64,000 nucleotides of DNA, from the NCBI GenBank assembly GCA_033239525.1, contig BSYO01000022.1:11542923-11606922 (forward strand), in the 5' to 3' direction. Made by a program: the position numbers and the translations under genes. Source of the DNA: Nepenthes gracilis. Taxonomy: Eukaryota > Streptophyta > Magnoliopsida > Caryophyllales > Nepenthaceae. Of this stretch, positions 35,529 to 47,900 are shown in pieces. Numbering within the stretch: the stretch's first letter is position 1; each line of letters opens with the position of its first letter. The notes under the pieces are model-generated. The model worked only from the letters and a program-made list of their open reading frames with translations. It was not told the origin of the DNA and ran no database searches.

Positions 35529-38500
35529 ATGGCGACCGCATCTGGTTCTTTCTTGCACTCTCAACCCTTTTTTCGTCGATTTGATTTCATCTCTATAAAT
35601 TAGTGTGGAATTTTCCATGATTCATTCAATTGGATAAACTTCATCTGCAATTTTTTATTTTCTGATATTTTTAGCGATTTGCTTCTTGATTGGTCGAGAA
35701 CAATCGTATTTTTAGATTTTAGAACATGATAATGGGTGTTTCTCCGTCGAATTCCTGATCATGGACGTTATTATGTTGTTTGATTTTCTCTCTTTCCGTT
35801 TTCTTCCTCCCTGAAGCAGGAGAACAACGTTATTATGTTGTATTCCTATTTTTGCAGTTCTACATTTGGTTTTAGGGTTTTTGCGCAATCACTGAAGTTG
35901 ATTGTGTCGACAGTACTCGATCAAGTTAATTAACAAATCTGTAATGATTTGGGTTATAATATTGATGTCTTTGCTGTTCTACTTCTAGAATTAGGATTTT
36001 CCTGCACAATTTGATTGCAGCTACTCTATTGAGTTGATTAATTGAGTTGATTGTGATAACATTCGGGCTTAACTCTTGAAGGAATGTTCTTGTTCTATAT
36101 TTAGCTGCACGGATTTCGTACGAATGGTTTCTCAATATTCAAGTTGACATGTAGGTACAGATATTTGAAAGGATATTAGTGAGATTTTTTTAGGAAAAGT
36201 TACATTATGTTGTCAGATCATTTGGGGGGCTGTTCCCTGTTAGAACCTGGAGTATCATTAGCATCCATAGACCTCTACGTTGATCCTCTGTTATATGTAC
36301 GTCAAAGGAAATGAGTGTGATGTAACAAGTGCATATTGGCTAGTATATGCTTACGGGTAGGTATCTCATATTAGTTTTTAAGCTTCCCAGGCTCAAATTA
36401 GCTCTACCAAGCTTGTTGAAAAATAACCAGAACGCCTTATGAAACCCTAATTTACTACTAGATGTAATACAGTGCCCAAGTTATTTTATGGGATCTATGA
36501 TTTTCTCCAATTTAACTTGTTTGTGTTTTTTTTTTTTTTTATATTATTTGAGTCACGTGGAATATACATTTAAATTTTGGAATTGTTTGATTTGCTTCCC
36601 CCTTCCACTTCCAACAATGAATTGTGTAAACTTGTATGTTTACATTTTCTTATAGCATTAAAGTTTCTGTCCTTTCTATTTTTGGTGTTTGCGGCTGTTT
36701 ATTTCATGCAATCGTGGGAAACTGTTTCTGATTGCATATGATGGGTCTTGCAGTGGCGTTCAAATCTAGGGAAGACCATCGTAAGCAGTTGGAATTAGAG
36801 GAAGCACGTAAAGCAGGGCTTGCACCTGCTGAGGTTGATGAGGATGGAAAAGAAATTAACCCTCATATCCCACAGTATATGTCTTCTGCTCCTTGGTATC
36901 TCAATTCTGAGAGACCTGTAAGTTGCCTTATTTACCATGTTCCTTCTTGTGCTAACATTATATTGCATCAAGAACGTGAAGTATTGAATATTTCTGTTGG
37001 ATTATTCCAGAGCTTGAAACATCAAAGGAAGTGGAAATCAGATCCTAATTACACTAAATCATGGTATGATAGGGGTGCTAAAATTTTTCAGGCTGACAAG
37101 TACCGCAAGGGTGCTTGTGAAAAGTAAGTGTAGTGTCGTCTCCCTCTTATCCTTGCACCTGCATCCATTTTTCTCTTTTGCAAATTTCAAATTACGTTGT
37201 TTTTCTTGATAGAAGTGCCGCTTTGACCAATTAGCTAGCTATCATTAAACTTAGGACATCATTGTCATGCGTTGACAGCTCTTTGAGAATTGTGTATGGT
37301 AAACTATTTGATAGCTGAGACTGTTGTCTAATAAGAAATCATGACAAAAAGTAAATGCAATATATTAAAGATCTAAGATATTGGTGCTTATGTCAGCTAC
37401 AAAATGGACAGGTATATAGCATCTGTATATCTTGTTGCAAGGACTTAAAACTCTGATCTCCTATTGAAGAAACCTTGATATGTATACATATGGTGGATAG
37501 ATGACTGGATGATTTCTTTTCATTCCGAACATACTGCACAAATATACCAAAATTATTAAGAAACTTGGTATTTTTTTCAATATTAATACAATTTTGAACT
37601 TATTGTGATTGAACACTTCACATTCAGGAAACAAGAAGTTTATGCATTTATTTTCTTGTATGCTTGCCACAGTTGTGGAGCCATGACACATGATGTGAAA
37701 TCATGCATGGAAAGGCCGAGGAAAGTGGGGGCAAAGTGGACAGGAAAACACATAGCTCCAGATGAGAAAATAGAGCACTTCGAACTGGATTATGAAGGCA
37801 AACGGGACAGGTGGAATGGTTATGATGCTGCAACTTATGCGCGTGTCATTGAGAGATATGAAGCAAGAGATGAAGCAAGAAGAAAGTACCTCAAGGAACA
37901 ACAGCTGAAAAAGCTGGAGGAGAAGAACAATAAGGTAGATGGGGAAGAGGGGGAAGAGGGGGTTATTGAAGATGATGACGACGACGACGATGCCTTAAAA
38001 GTTGATGAGGCCAAAGTTGATGAGAGCAAGCAAATGGATTTCGCAAAAGTTGAGAAGCGTGTGCGTACAACTGGTGGTGGGAGCACTGGTACTGTCAGGT
38101 AGGTGCTTCAAATTTTTGAACCCCCTTCTGTATGTGTTTTCGTCACAAATGTGTGTTAACGAACTTGTGTGGTTGTTTGTGTTTTGAATCTATAAATATA
38201 AGTTTGGACATTTTTCATGATTTGCATCTAATACTATAACTAATCATGAACCTTTTATCTATTCACAGGAACCTGCGTATCCGAGAGGACACTGCAAAAT
38301 ATCTTTTGAATCTTGATGTTAACTCTGCTTACTATGATCCCAAAACCCGGTCCATGCGTGAGGATCCTCTTCCAGATGCTGATCCAAATGAGAAATTCTA
38401 TGTTGTGAGTGATGAAATGATTTTTGCTTTAATTCTGTTAAACTATTCTCTCAGGATTTCGATTTAACTGCAGAATTAAGGAAGTAGCCTTTATCTTAAC

Positions 38501-40748
38501 CTCGGAGATTTACTCCTTGGGTGCTCTATTCTAGGGTGATAATCAAAACAGAATTAGTGGTCAAGCTTTGGAGTTCAAGCAGCTCAATGTTCACGCTTGG
38601 GAAGCATTTGAGAAGGGACAAGATATTCACATGCAGGCAGCTCCCTCCCAAGCTGAGTTGCTTTATAAGAATTTCAAGATCAATAAGGACAAACTGAAGT
38701 CTCAATTGAGAGAAACCATTATGGAGAAGTATGGCAATGCTGCTGCTGAAGAAGAGATACCAAAAGAGCTCCTCCTTGGCCAAAGTGAAAGGCAAGTTGA
38801 ATATGATCGTGCCGGCCGGATTATTAAGGGACAGGTAGATATCTCGATATGTAATTTTGGGTAAGAGTGTCCTATGTATTGTGTGTTGTGCCCATGGATG
38901 AAAATATCGATATTAGTTGTGGCCATATTAATATTAGACATATTTAATATATCTCAAGGGAAAAAATCTGAGAATCGTTGAATATGTATGATATTTGAAT
39001 ATGTATGATATATCACAATATATTTTTGATATAGTAGGCCCCCGATACTAATACCTATTGGCTGGGATTTGCATCAATAATTGTGCCTAATGATCATTGC
39101 TTTTTTGACAGGAGACTGCGCTTCCTAAAAGCAAGTATGAAGAAGATCTGTATATAAATAATCACACAAGCGTTTGGGGGTCGTGGTGGAAAGATTTCCA
39201 GTGGGGTTACAAATGCTGCAAACAGACTATTAGAAACAGCTATTGCACCGGAGCAGCTGGAATTGAGGCTGCAGAAGCGGCAGGAGAACTCATGAAAGCT
39301 AATATTGCGCGAAAGGAAGCTGCCGAAGGTTCATCCGCTGGTCCATCCTCGATTTCTCCTTTTTTAAGTGTGCTCAGGGAAGAACTTGTTGATGGCTTGG
39401 AAAATCTAGTACAAAATATAGATAAAAATATTGATATTGGTATTGATCATGACCATATTATTATCAGATATATTAGATAATATATATTGATATTAAATAT
39501 ATTCAAAGAAAAAAATTCTAGGAAGTGTAAACTGACATGGCTGATATATCACCGATATGGTAACATATCATGATATTGTCGTGGTTTTGAGAAATATCGA
39601 TACTGGGAATATTATCACGGTTTTAGGAAATATTAGTAACGAGGGGTCTCGATGCTAATATCTACATTAATGGTACGAATACATGGGACATACCCAAGTA
39701 AACCAAGCCAATTCATACCCTTGGCATATTTAGGAACCAAATCTATTTTAAAAGGCATGTTCTTTAATATCAAGCACTTAGGACTATAAAATTGCTTGGA
39801 CTATCAACTATATCTGGGAAGTGCGTTATTTCTGATGGATTGGAGAGACTCAAAGTTCACAGATGAATATTTGTCACTCTTTTTGATGTTCATCAAATTC
39901 ATTACCCAATGTTGACCTAATCATTTGAATACTATGATCCCACAACCCAAGTGATTGATGGGCCTTAGTATGTAGTGATCATTTGGTTGCTAAATTCGTT
40001 TTAACATGGTGTCACAGCTTAATAGTTTAGTTTACAGTTGAGAATTTTCTCTTTTTGTTATGTGGTAGCTGAATTTCTGTCATAGTGGCAAACTATTTGT
40101 AGTCTAATGTTAACATTGATCCCTATGGAATATGGTAATAATAGAGAAAACTACATCAGTTGAAGAGAAAAGGCTCGCTACGTGGGGGACTGATGTGCCC
40201 GATGATTTGGTCCTCAACCAGGAAAAATTAGCTGAAGCCCTCAAAAAGGTGAGCTTCTCTTCTCATCTCTCCCCTTCCTTTTTGTTCCCAATCTGCTATT
40301 TGTGCTGTCCTTTCTGTTCTTCATTTTCCCATGCTTGGGAGGATGGTGTGTTAGCTCAGGCAATACGAATTTTTATCGATGATCAATGATCTTGTGAATC
40401 TTACTGCCATTTTCTTGCTTAAACAGGAGGAAGTCAGGAAGAGAGAAGAAAGAGACGAAAGGAAACGGAAATATAATGTCAAATGGAACGATGAGGTATG
40501 AAAACAGGCATCGTTTTATTTGAATGCCACACTCCAAAATTGTCCATTATAGGTCTGAAAGGCGATTTTCAGCCTCCAACAGTCTAACCAAATAAGGCTC
40601 AAATCTATTTAAATGTTTGAATTTTTTTAAATTTTTAACTATTTTTATTACCATTTTTGGCATTTTGCAGGTCACTCCTGAGGATATGGAGGCATACAGG
40701 ATGAAGAAGATCCATCATGATGACCCAATGAAAGATTTCCTGCATTAG
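35529..40748 (+). CDS. SLU7: Pre-mRNA splicing factor SLU7
   Basis: SLU7 acts in the second catalytic step of splicing and helps choose the 3' splice site. Ten coding exons join in frame: 35529-35544, 36754-36917, 37011-37123, 37673-38098, 38269-38404, 38535-38834, 39112-39328, 40145-40248, 40427-40495, 40671-40748. The product is 540 aa, close to the 535 aa I recall for Arabidopsis. It starts [25 protein letters not shown] zinc knuckle lies at residues 96-109 (C-x2-C-x4-H-x4-[15 protein letters not shown]), encoded across the exon 3/4 junction. An acidic run of eight Asp/Glu residues follows in exon 4. The end is [15 protein letters not shown]. All introns are GT..AG. Introns 6 and 7 hold copies of the GATAT-rich repeat. 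Arabidopsis homologues are SMP1 and SMP2. The gene appears intact. Confidence 0.97.
38885..39062 (+). repeat. GATAT-rich dispersed repeat, copy 1 (SLU7 intron 6)
   Basis: The copy opens with CATGGATGAAAATATCGATA, continues through GTTGTGGCCATATTAATATT and GATATATCACAATATATT, and closes with GGCCCCCGATACTAATACC. The same words in the same order recur in the other copies. Confidence 0.7.
39405..39670 (+). repeat. GATAT-rich dispersed repeat, copy 2 (SLU7 intron 7)
   Basis: It reads ATTGATATTGGTATTGATCA, then CTGATATATCACCGATATGG, then CATGATATTGTCGTGGTTTT, and ends with GGGGTCTCGATGCTAATATC. It lies directly after exon 7 and carries a false ORF extension of that exon. Confidence 0.7.
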
Positions 40749-41349
40749 GTTATTTGAAGAATACTTGAATTTTATCTGAAGTTGTGTTGTTATTTAGCTA
40801 TAGATAAGACTTAGAAGGAACCAAAGGGTTTGTTCTTGGTATCACAAACTGTACTACGTGAATGTATTATTGCAAGCATAATACGTACGTGAAGCATTTA
40901 TTTAGATGCACCGAGTCAAGTCCAGTCATGTTCAGCTTTGGTCGATTGTCTCGGACGACAAGTTCGATCCAAGCTTTATTTGCTTATCTCAGATTGGCTT
41001 GGAAAAAAATTGGCATCCTTGTACTTGGCTCAGACTTCGTTTATGCATGAATGAAGCAAGCTCGAACTCAAACTCGTGCTTGGTTTTTATATGTAACAAA
41101 TAAATCATGTAGCACTCGTGATCGGTTTAAATGAGTTTATTAACAAGCCTTTAAACTATAACATATATGAGTCCAATGGGTCTATCGTTGGCCTCTAATC
41201 GGGTCTATTTTCCTAATCTATAAGTTAGCTCATTCACTAGTCTAACCGGAATGCATATTGCTTAATTTTAGTTGAGCTTAAATTTGGCCCATTGGTCTAA
41301 GAATTTTAAATTTAATGGCATTATGAAATTGTTCAATATGTGATCTATT
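40749..41349. other. SLU7 3' flank
   Basis: This should include the SLU7 3' UTR. A GAGCTCGAACTCG-like stretch at about 41060-41090 is of a kind often seen in plant repeats. No gene is seen. Confidence 0.45.
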
Positions 41350-42291
41350 GTGTACCCTTTTAAAGCTGACTGCTTCTAAAACAATCGTGAATCGACCTAC
41401 AGTCTGAAGTGCAACAGTGAAGCTCCACCAGGCGGGAAAAACCTTCATCTGTCGGGAAGAGTAAACAGAAAACTCTCATCACCTTCCTCGATAAAAAGGG
41501 GAAACACTTCAGGTCAAGGGGAGGAAAAAGGGAGAAGGCTCTATCCCTAAATCGAGCACAAATCTCCCAGCCAAGCAGCCCAAAAAACTCCCGAAAGCGC
41601 ACAAATCTCCTAGCTTTTCTGCTCCAGTCCTCCAGCTCTTCAGCAAAATGGAGCACCACGAAGCCCCTTTAATGGAGCCCAGCCTCTGTTCCCATTTCCG
41701 ATAAAATAGGACTCGGAGCCCATCCAACAATTGCGCCTAGACACTCTAGCCAAACAGGGCGCAGAGCTCTCCCAACAATGGCGCCCAACTCCTCTGCTCT
41801 CGTTTTCGGCGAAATAAATCATAGGGCTCTCCAACAACGGCGTCTAGCGGTTCCCCCTTGAATTAGTGCAAAACAAAGCATGAAGCTCCCCATCAATGGC
41901 GCACAGCTGCTTTTCCTTCAAATCGTGGAGAACGGAGCCCCCAACAATGGCGGCCCATGCTCCCAGTGTTCTCAGCCAAAACCGAGCATGGAGCCCGTCT
42001 AATGGCGCTCAACGAAGCTCCCCCTAAAATGGAGCCCAGAGCTTCTCAGCAGAACAAGACACGAAGGCGTACTCCTAAAATGGTGCCCAGCCGTCCTCCC
42101 TCAAATCAAGTTGAAAGGGAGCACCAAGCTCCTCATCAATGGCGTCCAGGGCTCCCTGAAGCCCTCGATCAAACAGTGCACAGAGGAGCTATCTGAGAAC
42201 GTTGCCAAGTTACTCCACCCTCGAATCGAGGAAAATGGAGCCTTGCTTGATAGAATACTACATCAAAATAAATGTTTGAAGAATATCTAAA
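41350..42291. repeat. G+C-rich degenerate repeat block
   Basis: Words of the type CAATGGCGCCC recur at irregular steps of about 30-60 bases (near 41738, 41778, 41836, 41895, 41946, 42001, 42033, 42078, 42139), each followed by AGCTCC- or CAAATCGAG-like text. The block is G+C-rich in A+T-rich surroundings. It is flanked by the 12-mer ATGTGATCTATT on both sides (41338-41349 and 42292-42303). ORFs inside it look like translated repeat. Confidence 0.6.
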
Positions 42292-42303
42292 ATGTGATCT
42301 ATT

Positions 42304-44941
42304 ACATTATTTTAAATTTTCGAGTACCACAATGATACATATGTTACGTAGCTAATGGGGTCACCCTAATAAAAGTTGGGGTGAGATTTTGGATGAAACG
42401 TAATGAATTTATCATCCCAAACATAATCCACAACAAGTTACTTCTATTTATTCAAAATTTGTTAGCCCAATTTATGTTTTGTATGATTTGTAATTTTTAT
42501 GAATGCTTTCAATTCTTTTTTTTTTTTTTTTTTTGAAAAGCATATACTTTAATATATATATCTAAGATCTAAAGTTTTACAAAAATTAAAGAGTTGGTCT
42601 ATATCTTCAGATGATTCAAGAGAATAATGGTCTAATTTTTGTAATTACAAATCTAAATCTTACGCACAATAATAATTCAATAAGATGTAAGAAGTCTACG
42701 ATCTCACTTTTCAGTTTATTTTTTAATATTCAAATCAGTGATTTTTCTGAGAAAAATTTAAAAATTAGGAAAGAGAAATAAGGAAAAGAGAAAATGAGTG
42801 TAGAATTGAACAGAATATGAGAGTTAGACTCCATTAATTTGATTACACTGACAAGGGGCTATTGTTTGTCTAAGCATTTAATATCCCTTTCCTTAATTGG
42901 AGGTTTATATTTATAATCTAGACGATAATCGATCCATCTATTTGGAATTGGTGTAAAGCATTACACTACATTAAGTTTTAACCGTTATGTTGGTTGTGTA
43001 ACCATTTAGCAATTAATTCTTAACATTTATTTGATTGTTTATATCTGTATTAATACGATTAATCATCTTTCGATTATAAATAACTATTTGTCAAAATTAA
43101 ATATCTTTTTAACTACTTTACCAAGTTGTCAATGGCCTCAGTCTTCCATGCCTCTAACCACATGGTCGCTCGATTAGTCGGTTGAGTATTTGGCAAAGTT
43201 GTTCTTTAAACTAGTTTCGTATCAAGTAAATCAATTCGATTATCTTGGCAACTGGTTCTACCTTGACATCTTGTAGGCATTGGATTTATATTAGGTCAGA
43301 ATATCTTTATTTGGATTATACTCAACACTAGTTCTTACTTAGAGGTTAAATTCAAATTTCAAGTATGTTAAAATAAAAAGCCAAGTGGTGTACATGTCAA
43401 GCCAATTGTACGTGCCTTTTTTGAAAAATTTCCTACAAGTGATTAATCTTGTCAATCATGGTTTCATTCCCTACCTTTTTTTTACCAAGATTCTCTTGCT
43501 ATTTGGACTGACATTACTTTTCTTTGTAGTCTTGCTCTGCTTCAACTATAAATTGAGAGCTCTTCACTTTTTTTGCAGTAAAACACCTTCCTCCATACTT
43601 GACAATGAACTATTATTCCTTTCCGAACCTATTTTCTCATTATCCAATGGAAGTCATGCTTACTAAGATTGGGAAGAAAGGTTTTCCAAAGGATATTACA
43701 ACCTTCCGAAGATATTTGTGAAGTTTATCTTATTTTTCTTCTTTTATATAGAAAGCTATTTTAATTTTTTTCTTTTACATCACATTTAGAATTGAAGTGA
43801 CTCCTTACTAGAGCGACTCCTCCTGTTGACCCATTTCATTCTCATGTGATTCCTTATGGATGGAGAGTTTGCTAAGAGAAATCGGCCAATTTTACGCCTT
43901 TCACTTCTATCTCTTTGGCTTCTTATAATACTTCACGATAGAAGAAGCAATTGGCCAGATGGTACTTTTCGAGAAACAGGGGCAACGCTCGATGAACGTT
44001 GGATGCTAGATGGAGGCCTATGTTTTTGTCTCATATGACTAGTTTTTCTTTTAGCCTTTCAATATTATGTATACGAATATGTCAATGAGAAGAAGTTTTT
44101 ATCTTACCTATTCAAGTTGCAGTTCTTTAATCTGTTTTTTTAAATTTATATATTTTTTGTTGAAAATTATAAGTCGTTGAAAATTTAAATTAATAAAACT
44201 ATTCGAATAAAAATTTTTTTATTTTTAAAATATTTACAATATTTTTGTTTATTTTACATTCTATTTTTAAATTTATTATATATCTTATTTTAATTTTAAA
44301 TTTTGTTATATCAAAGAATATTAGGTAAAACAGCTATAAATTAGCTCAAATTTAAGTATTTTAAGTCTTTTTAATAGGTAAATTATATTTTCATTATATA
44401 ATATTATATAATGTTAAAAACTCTAAAATAGAAAATTTTAAAAGAAATTAATTTAAAATTTTTATTTTTTTCTATAAAAATATTAATTTTGATATAAATT
44501 AATATATAAATTAATTTTTATTTAGTGTTTAACATTTAAAAATAAAATTTATTTATTAGAAAATAAACAATTCTAATGTTTGGCTTCTTAGATCTTGTCC
44601 TCATCTTGCTCTGCCGTACAAACATTTGAGGTTGACTGATGATTTAATTGCATAACTGTTTAACTAATTTTGAATATCAACAATCATAATTATTTAGATC
44701 ATTAGTTAACATAAAATCTATTAATATATCCATCCATATGATATCTAGGGAATAACTTACAATATTTATCTAAAATTAAAAAAAAAAAGAAGATGCATCC
44801 AAACTGATACTTCGATTCTACAATTTCATAACCAAACGGTATGTTTAAATACTGACCGTATAAAATGATCAAGCTTCGGAGGCAACCCTCATATTTGCTA
44901 ACAATATATGCCTGTGGCATCAGGACCCAATTCTTCGGCCG
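42304..44941. other. Intergenic interval before TOL2
   Basis: A T homopolymer lies near 42516-42534 and very A+T-rich DNA covers 44100-44580. The small open frames at 43385-43666 and 43856-44038 have no recognisable family. The TOL2 3' UTR should lie at the right end. Confidence 0.45.
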
Positions 44942-47900
44942 CTATTTATTGCTGCTAGGTTCAACACTTGCTCCTGCAGAATCAGCAGCCGTCGTTCCAC
45001 CACCGTTCTCTCGTTCGGCTGAATCGGTTCGAACGGCTCCATTTTGAGCTCCTATCTGTGTAGGGGAATGGGTGTCCACAGTGTTCAACTCTTGGGGCGG
45101 TTGTTCTTCAGGTTTTCCAGAAACTTCCATTTCCTCGAACTTCGAGATGACTCGATGAAGCTCGTCGTGGAGATTCAAAGCCTCGAAGAGTGTGCCCTCA
45201 TCATCTGTCGTGCTTTCTACTATCCTCTGAAGGAGAGGCTGTGAATCCTTGCACTTCTCCAGCATGCTGATCGTCAGATCATCCTGCAAAACACACATGC
45301 TATTGAATCACCCTTGGAATATCTTAGAATGGTGTAGCGTCTATTCATCTATATATTCTTAAGTGAGCTCATTAGTTAAATGAATAGGTAAGATACCATA
45401 CCTCCGAGAGTATTCTAACAGTAGCTAAAAGTTATCCCTAGAGCATCAATCTTATGTAATCCCCTGTAGTAAGAGGAAAGAAAACCAAAACCGCTACAAC
45501 CCCGAAATGGGCTAATGTAAATTGACCGGATTTGCCCGTTTTGATCAAGTTTGGTCTCAGGTTTGGGTAAAATCCCAAACTTAAACTAGACCCAAATATA
45601 TATATAAAGACATATCACTAACGATGTAATGCAATTAATTGAACCACAACTTTTAGCGGCACTTAGTTTAATTTGCACTTTATATATTGAAATATCAGCT
45701 GATATGTATAATAATCAGCTGATATACATATCCCTGTCATACCTCTATAAAAATCAAATTAATCATGGAATGATTGGTAGAATAGCATAAGACGGTGCTG
45801 CATTTGAATCTCTTACAGAAGCAATTCTTCACCATAGCATGAGAAAATATATGGAAGTTAAAAGGGATGGTCCACAGCACAAAATCATACATTGTGAGAT
45901 CAATGGAGGCTCAAGCAGTCTCACCCCTACACTGCAAAGATGTTATTTTCATATTTTGAACTTATAACTTTCGAAACATAATGGAGTAACCTTACTATAT
46001 TACTTACCAAAAAAGTATTATTTCTATACCAAGGCTCATATTCTAAATATTTTAACAAGTATAACAACAATAAAGTTTTAAATCTTCTAAATATTTTAAC
46101 GAGTTTAACAACAATAAAATTTTAAATCCATAAAATAAGGTCGGCAATGTAAATCAAATTATTATTACACTCGTTTTAGTTTAATATTCTCAGAAAATAC
46201 AAGTACTTCTAAGTTGTTTATTACATCCCTCCATATTTTTCCAAATCTATTTCTTCTTTTCTTTTCTTCAACTACAATCAACTCAAATTTCCTACCCTAT
46301 GCTTCCTTAACTCTGCCTTTTTAAGTAACATTCTCTCATCTTATTTTTTATAGGCGTCATTTCATAAAGATTAAGGATATAACCATTCTTTATCTTATTT
46401 TTTAGTGTATAGATAAGTGAAACCTCATTAAAATTACGGGCAACTATTACACCTACCTTGGACAGATTTGGCTCCGCAGCAGAGCTCATTAGGCTAGAAA
46501 GCACTTCAACACTAGTCCGAGTAATTTCAAGGAATTCCTTCTTTTCTTCCATCGATAGCCTGCCATAGTTGTACAGCAAAATGGTTTCAGAAGCACCACC
46601 AAGCTCTGCTTCAGGAATAGGATAGTTTTCCGGTGGTGAGATGGGATGTTCGCCGTCGTAAGACTCCAAGGAATACTGCATGGGAGGCAAGGCCCCTTCT
46701 TGTACCTGAGAAGACATGCCTCTTTGCTGCAAGTTCTGTTAATTTGATTTGGCAATGAGGAAAAGAATGAGAAAATAATGGGAAATACAGCAGGGTAAAT
46801 AATTAACCAGGACTAATTTAGAAGAAACAAAACAAAAAATAGTGGTATTTGCCATCAAGTAAATAATGGAGGCAGTCAATCAATATAATAGATCAATCCA
46901 AAATCTAAAGAATCCAGTGTAGCACTTGTAGGTATACAGCAAATAGTTAAATTCGAAGAAGAGGAAATCATAGCAGATCACGATTTCAGATTAATCATAG
47001 TGCACCCAAACATAAAGAACTCAAGAGATCAACAAATGTGCACACAACTTAAATCAATAATAGTGGCAGCTTACACTAGATCAGCTCACTATGTTACCAC
47101 AACAACAGCAAAGCTTTAACTCATATTAAAATGGACCTGCACTATGAATTTGCTTTCATAATTCCACTAGATTTAGTACAATTCCCTTTGCCTCAAATGT
47201 GCCTCCTTTGATATGCATTTTCAGTGTCCAAAACACCCCAAACATCCTTTATTTATCTTATTTTCTATATGTGCAACCGCTCAATATTTACAAATATTAT
47301 CATTCCTTACACCATCTTAGTATTCTCATATCCATAACACTTACTTTTAAGCATGTTCTTATTTGATTGCACCTCATTCTAATCCATAAAGTATAACGAG
47401 TCTAATATCTATTTTAGATATTTTTCTTTCAATTAAGATGTATGTTTTGATCACAAATCTAATACAGTTCTCTATTTTAATCAAGCTACATTAATTACAC
47501 ATCATGTCATCATTAATTTTTCCATTTTCTTAAATTATGGATATAAGATAACAAAATCTATTATTGTTAGCAATGCCTCAATTATTAATTTTGATTTGTT
47601 TATTATTAATTACTAAAATTACAATTTCCATATTTGATTTTATACACGGTGTTATCTTAAACTCTTTAAATTACACTTTACAAGATTGCCCACAACCGAC
47701 CACCAAATATATCAATAAGAACGTCAGCTTCCACTGGAACAGCTTACAATGTTACCCACAACCTACCACCAGATCCGTACACAAGAGTTCTTATAAACCC
47801 AAAAGGGAGAAGGATTCAGAGTGTGAAGCTAGCCGTTCAGCTGGAAAATCATGTCTGCCTGGAGTATTGAACCGTGGAAACTGTCTAGATGAGATGACTG

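Noticed and set aside
39292..39480. Extension of SLU7 exon 7 beyond 39328
   Set aside because: The donor at 39329 and acceptor before 40145 restore the conserved text ([20 protein letters not shown]). The extension is repeat copy 2.
41360..42196. Several open frames in the G+C-rich block, both strands
   Set aside because: They follow the degenerate repeat, have no domain, and appear only because stop codons are rare in G+C-rich DNA.
43385..44038. Two small plus-strand open frames
   Set aside because: They have no recognisable motif, no good splice context, and lie in ordinary intergenic DNA.
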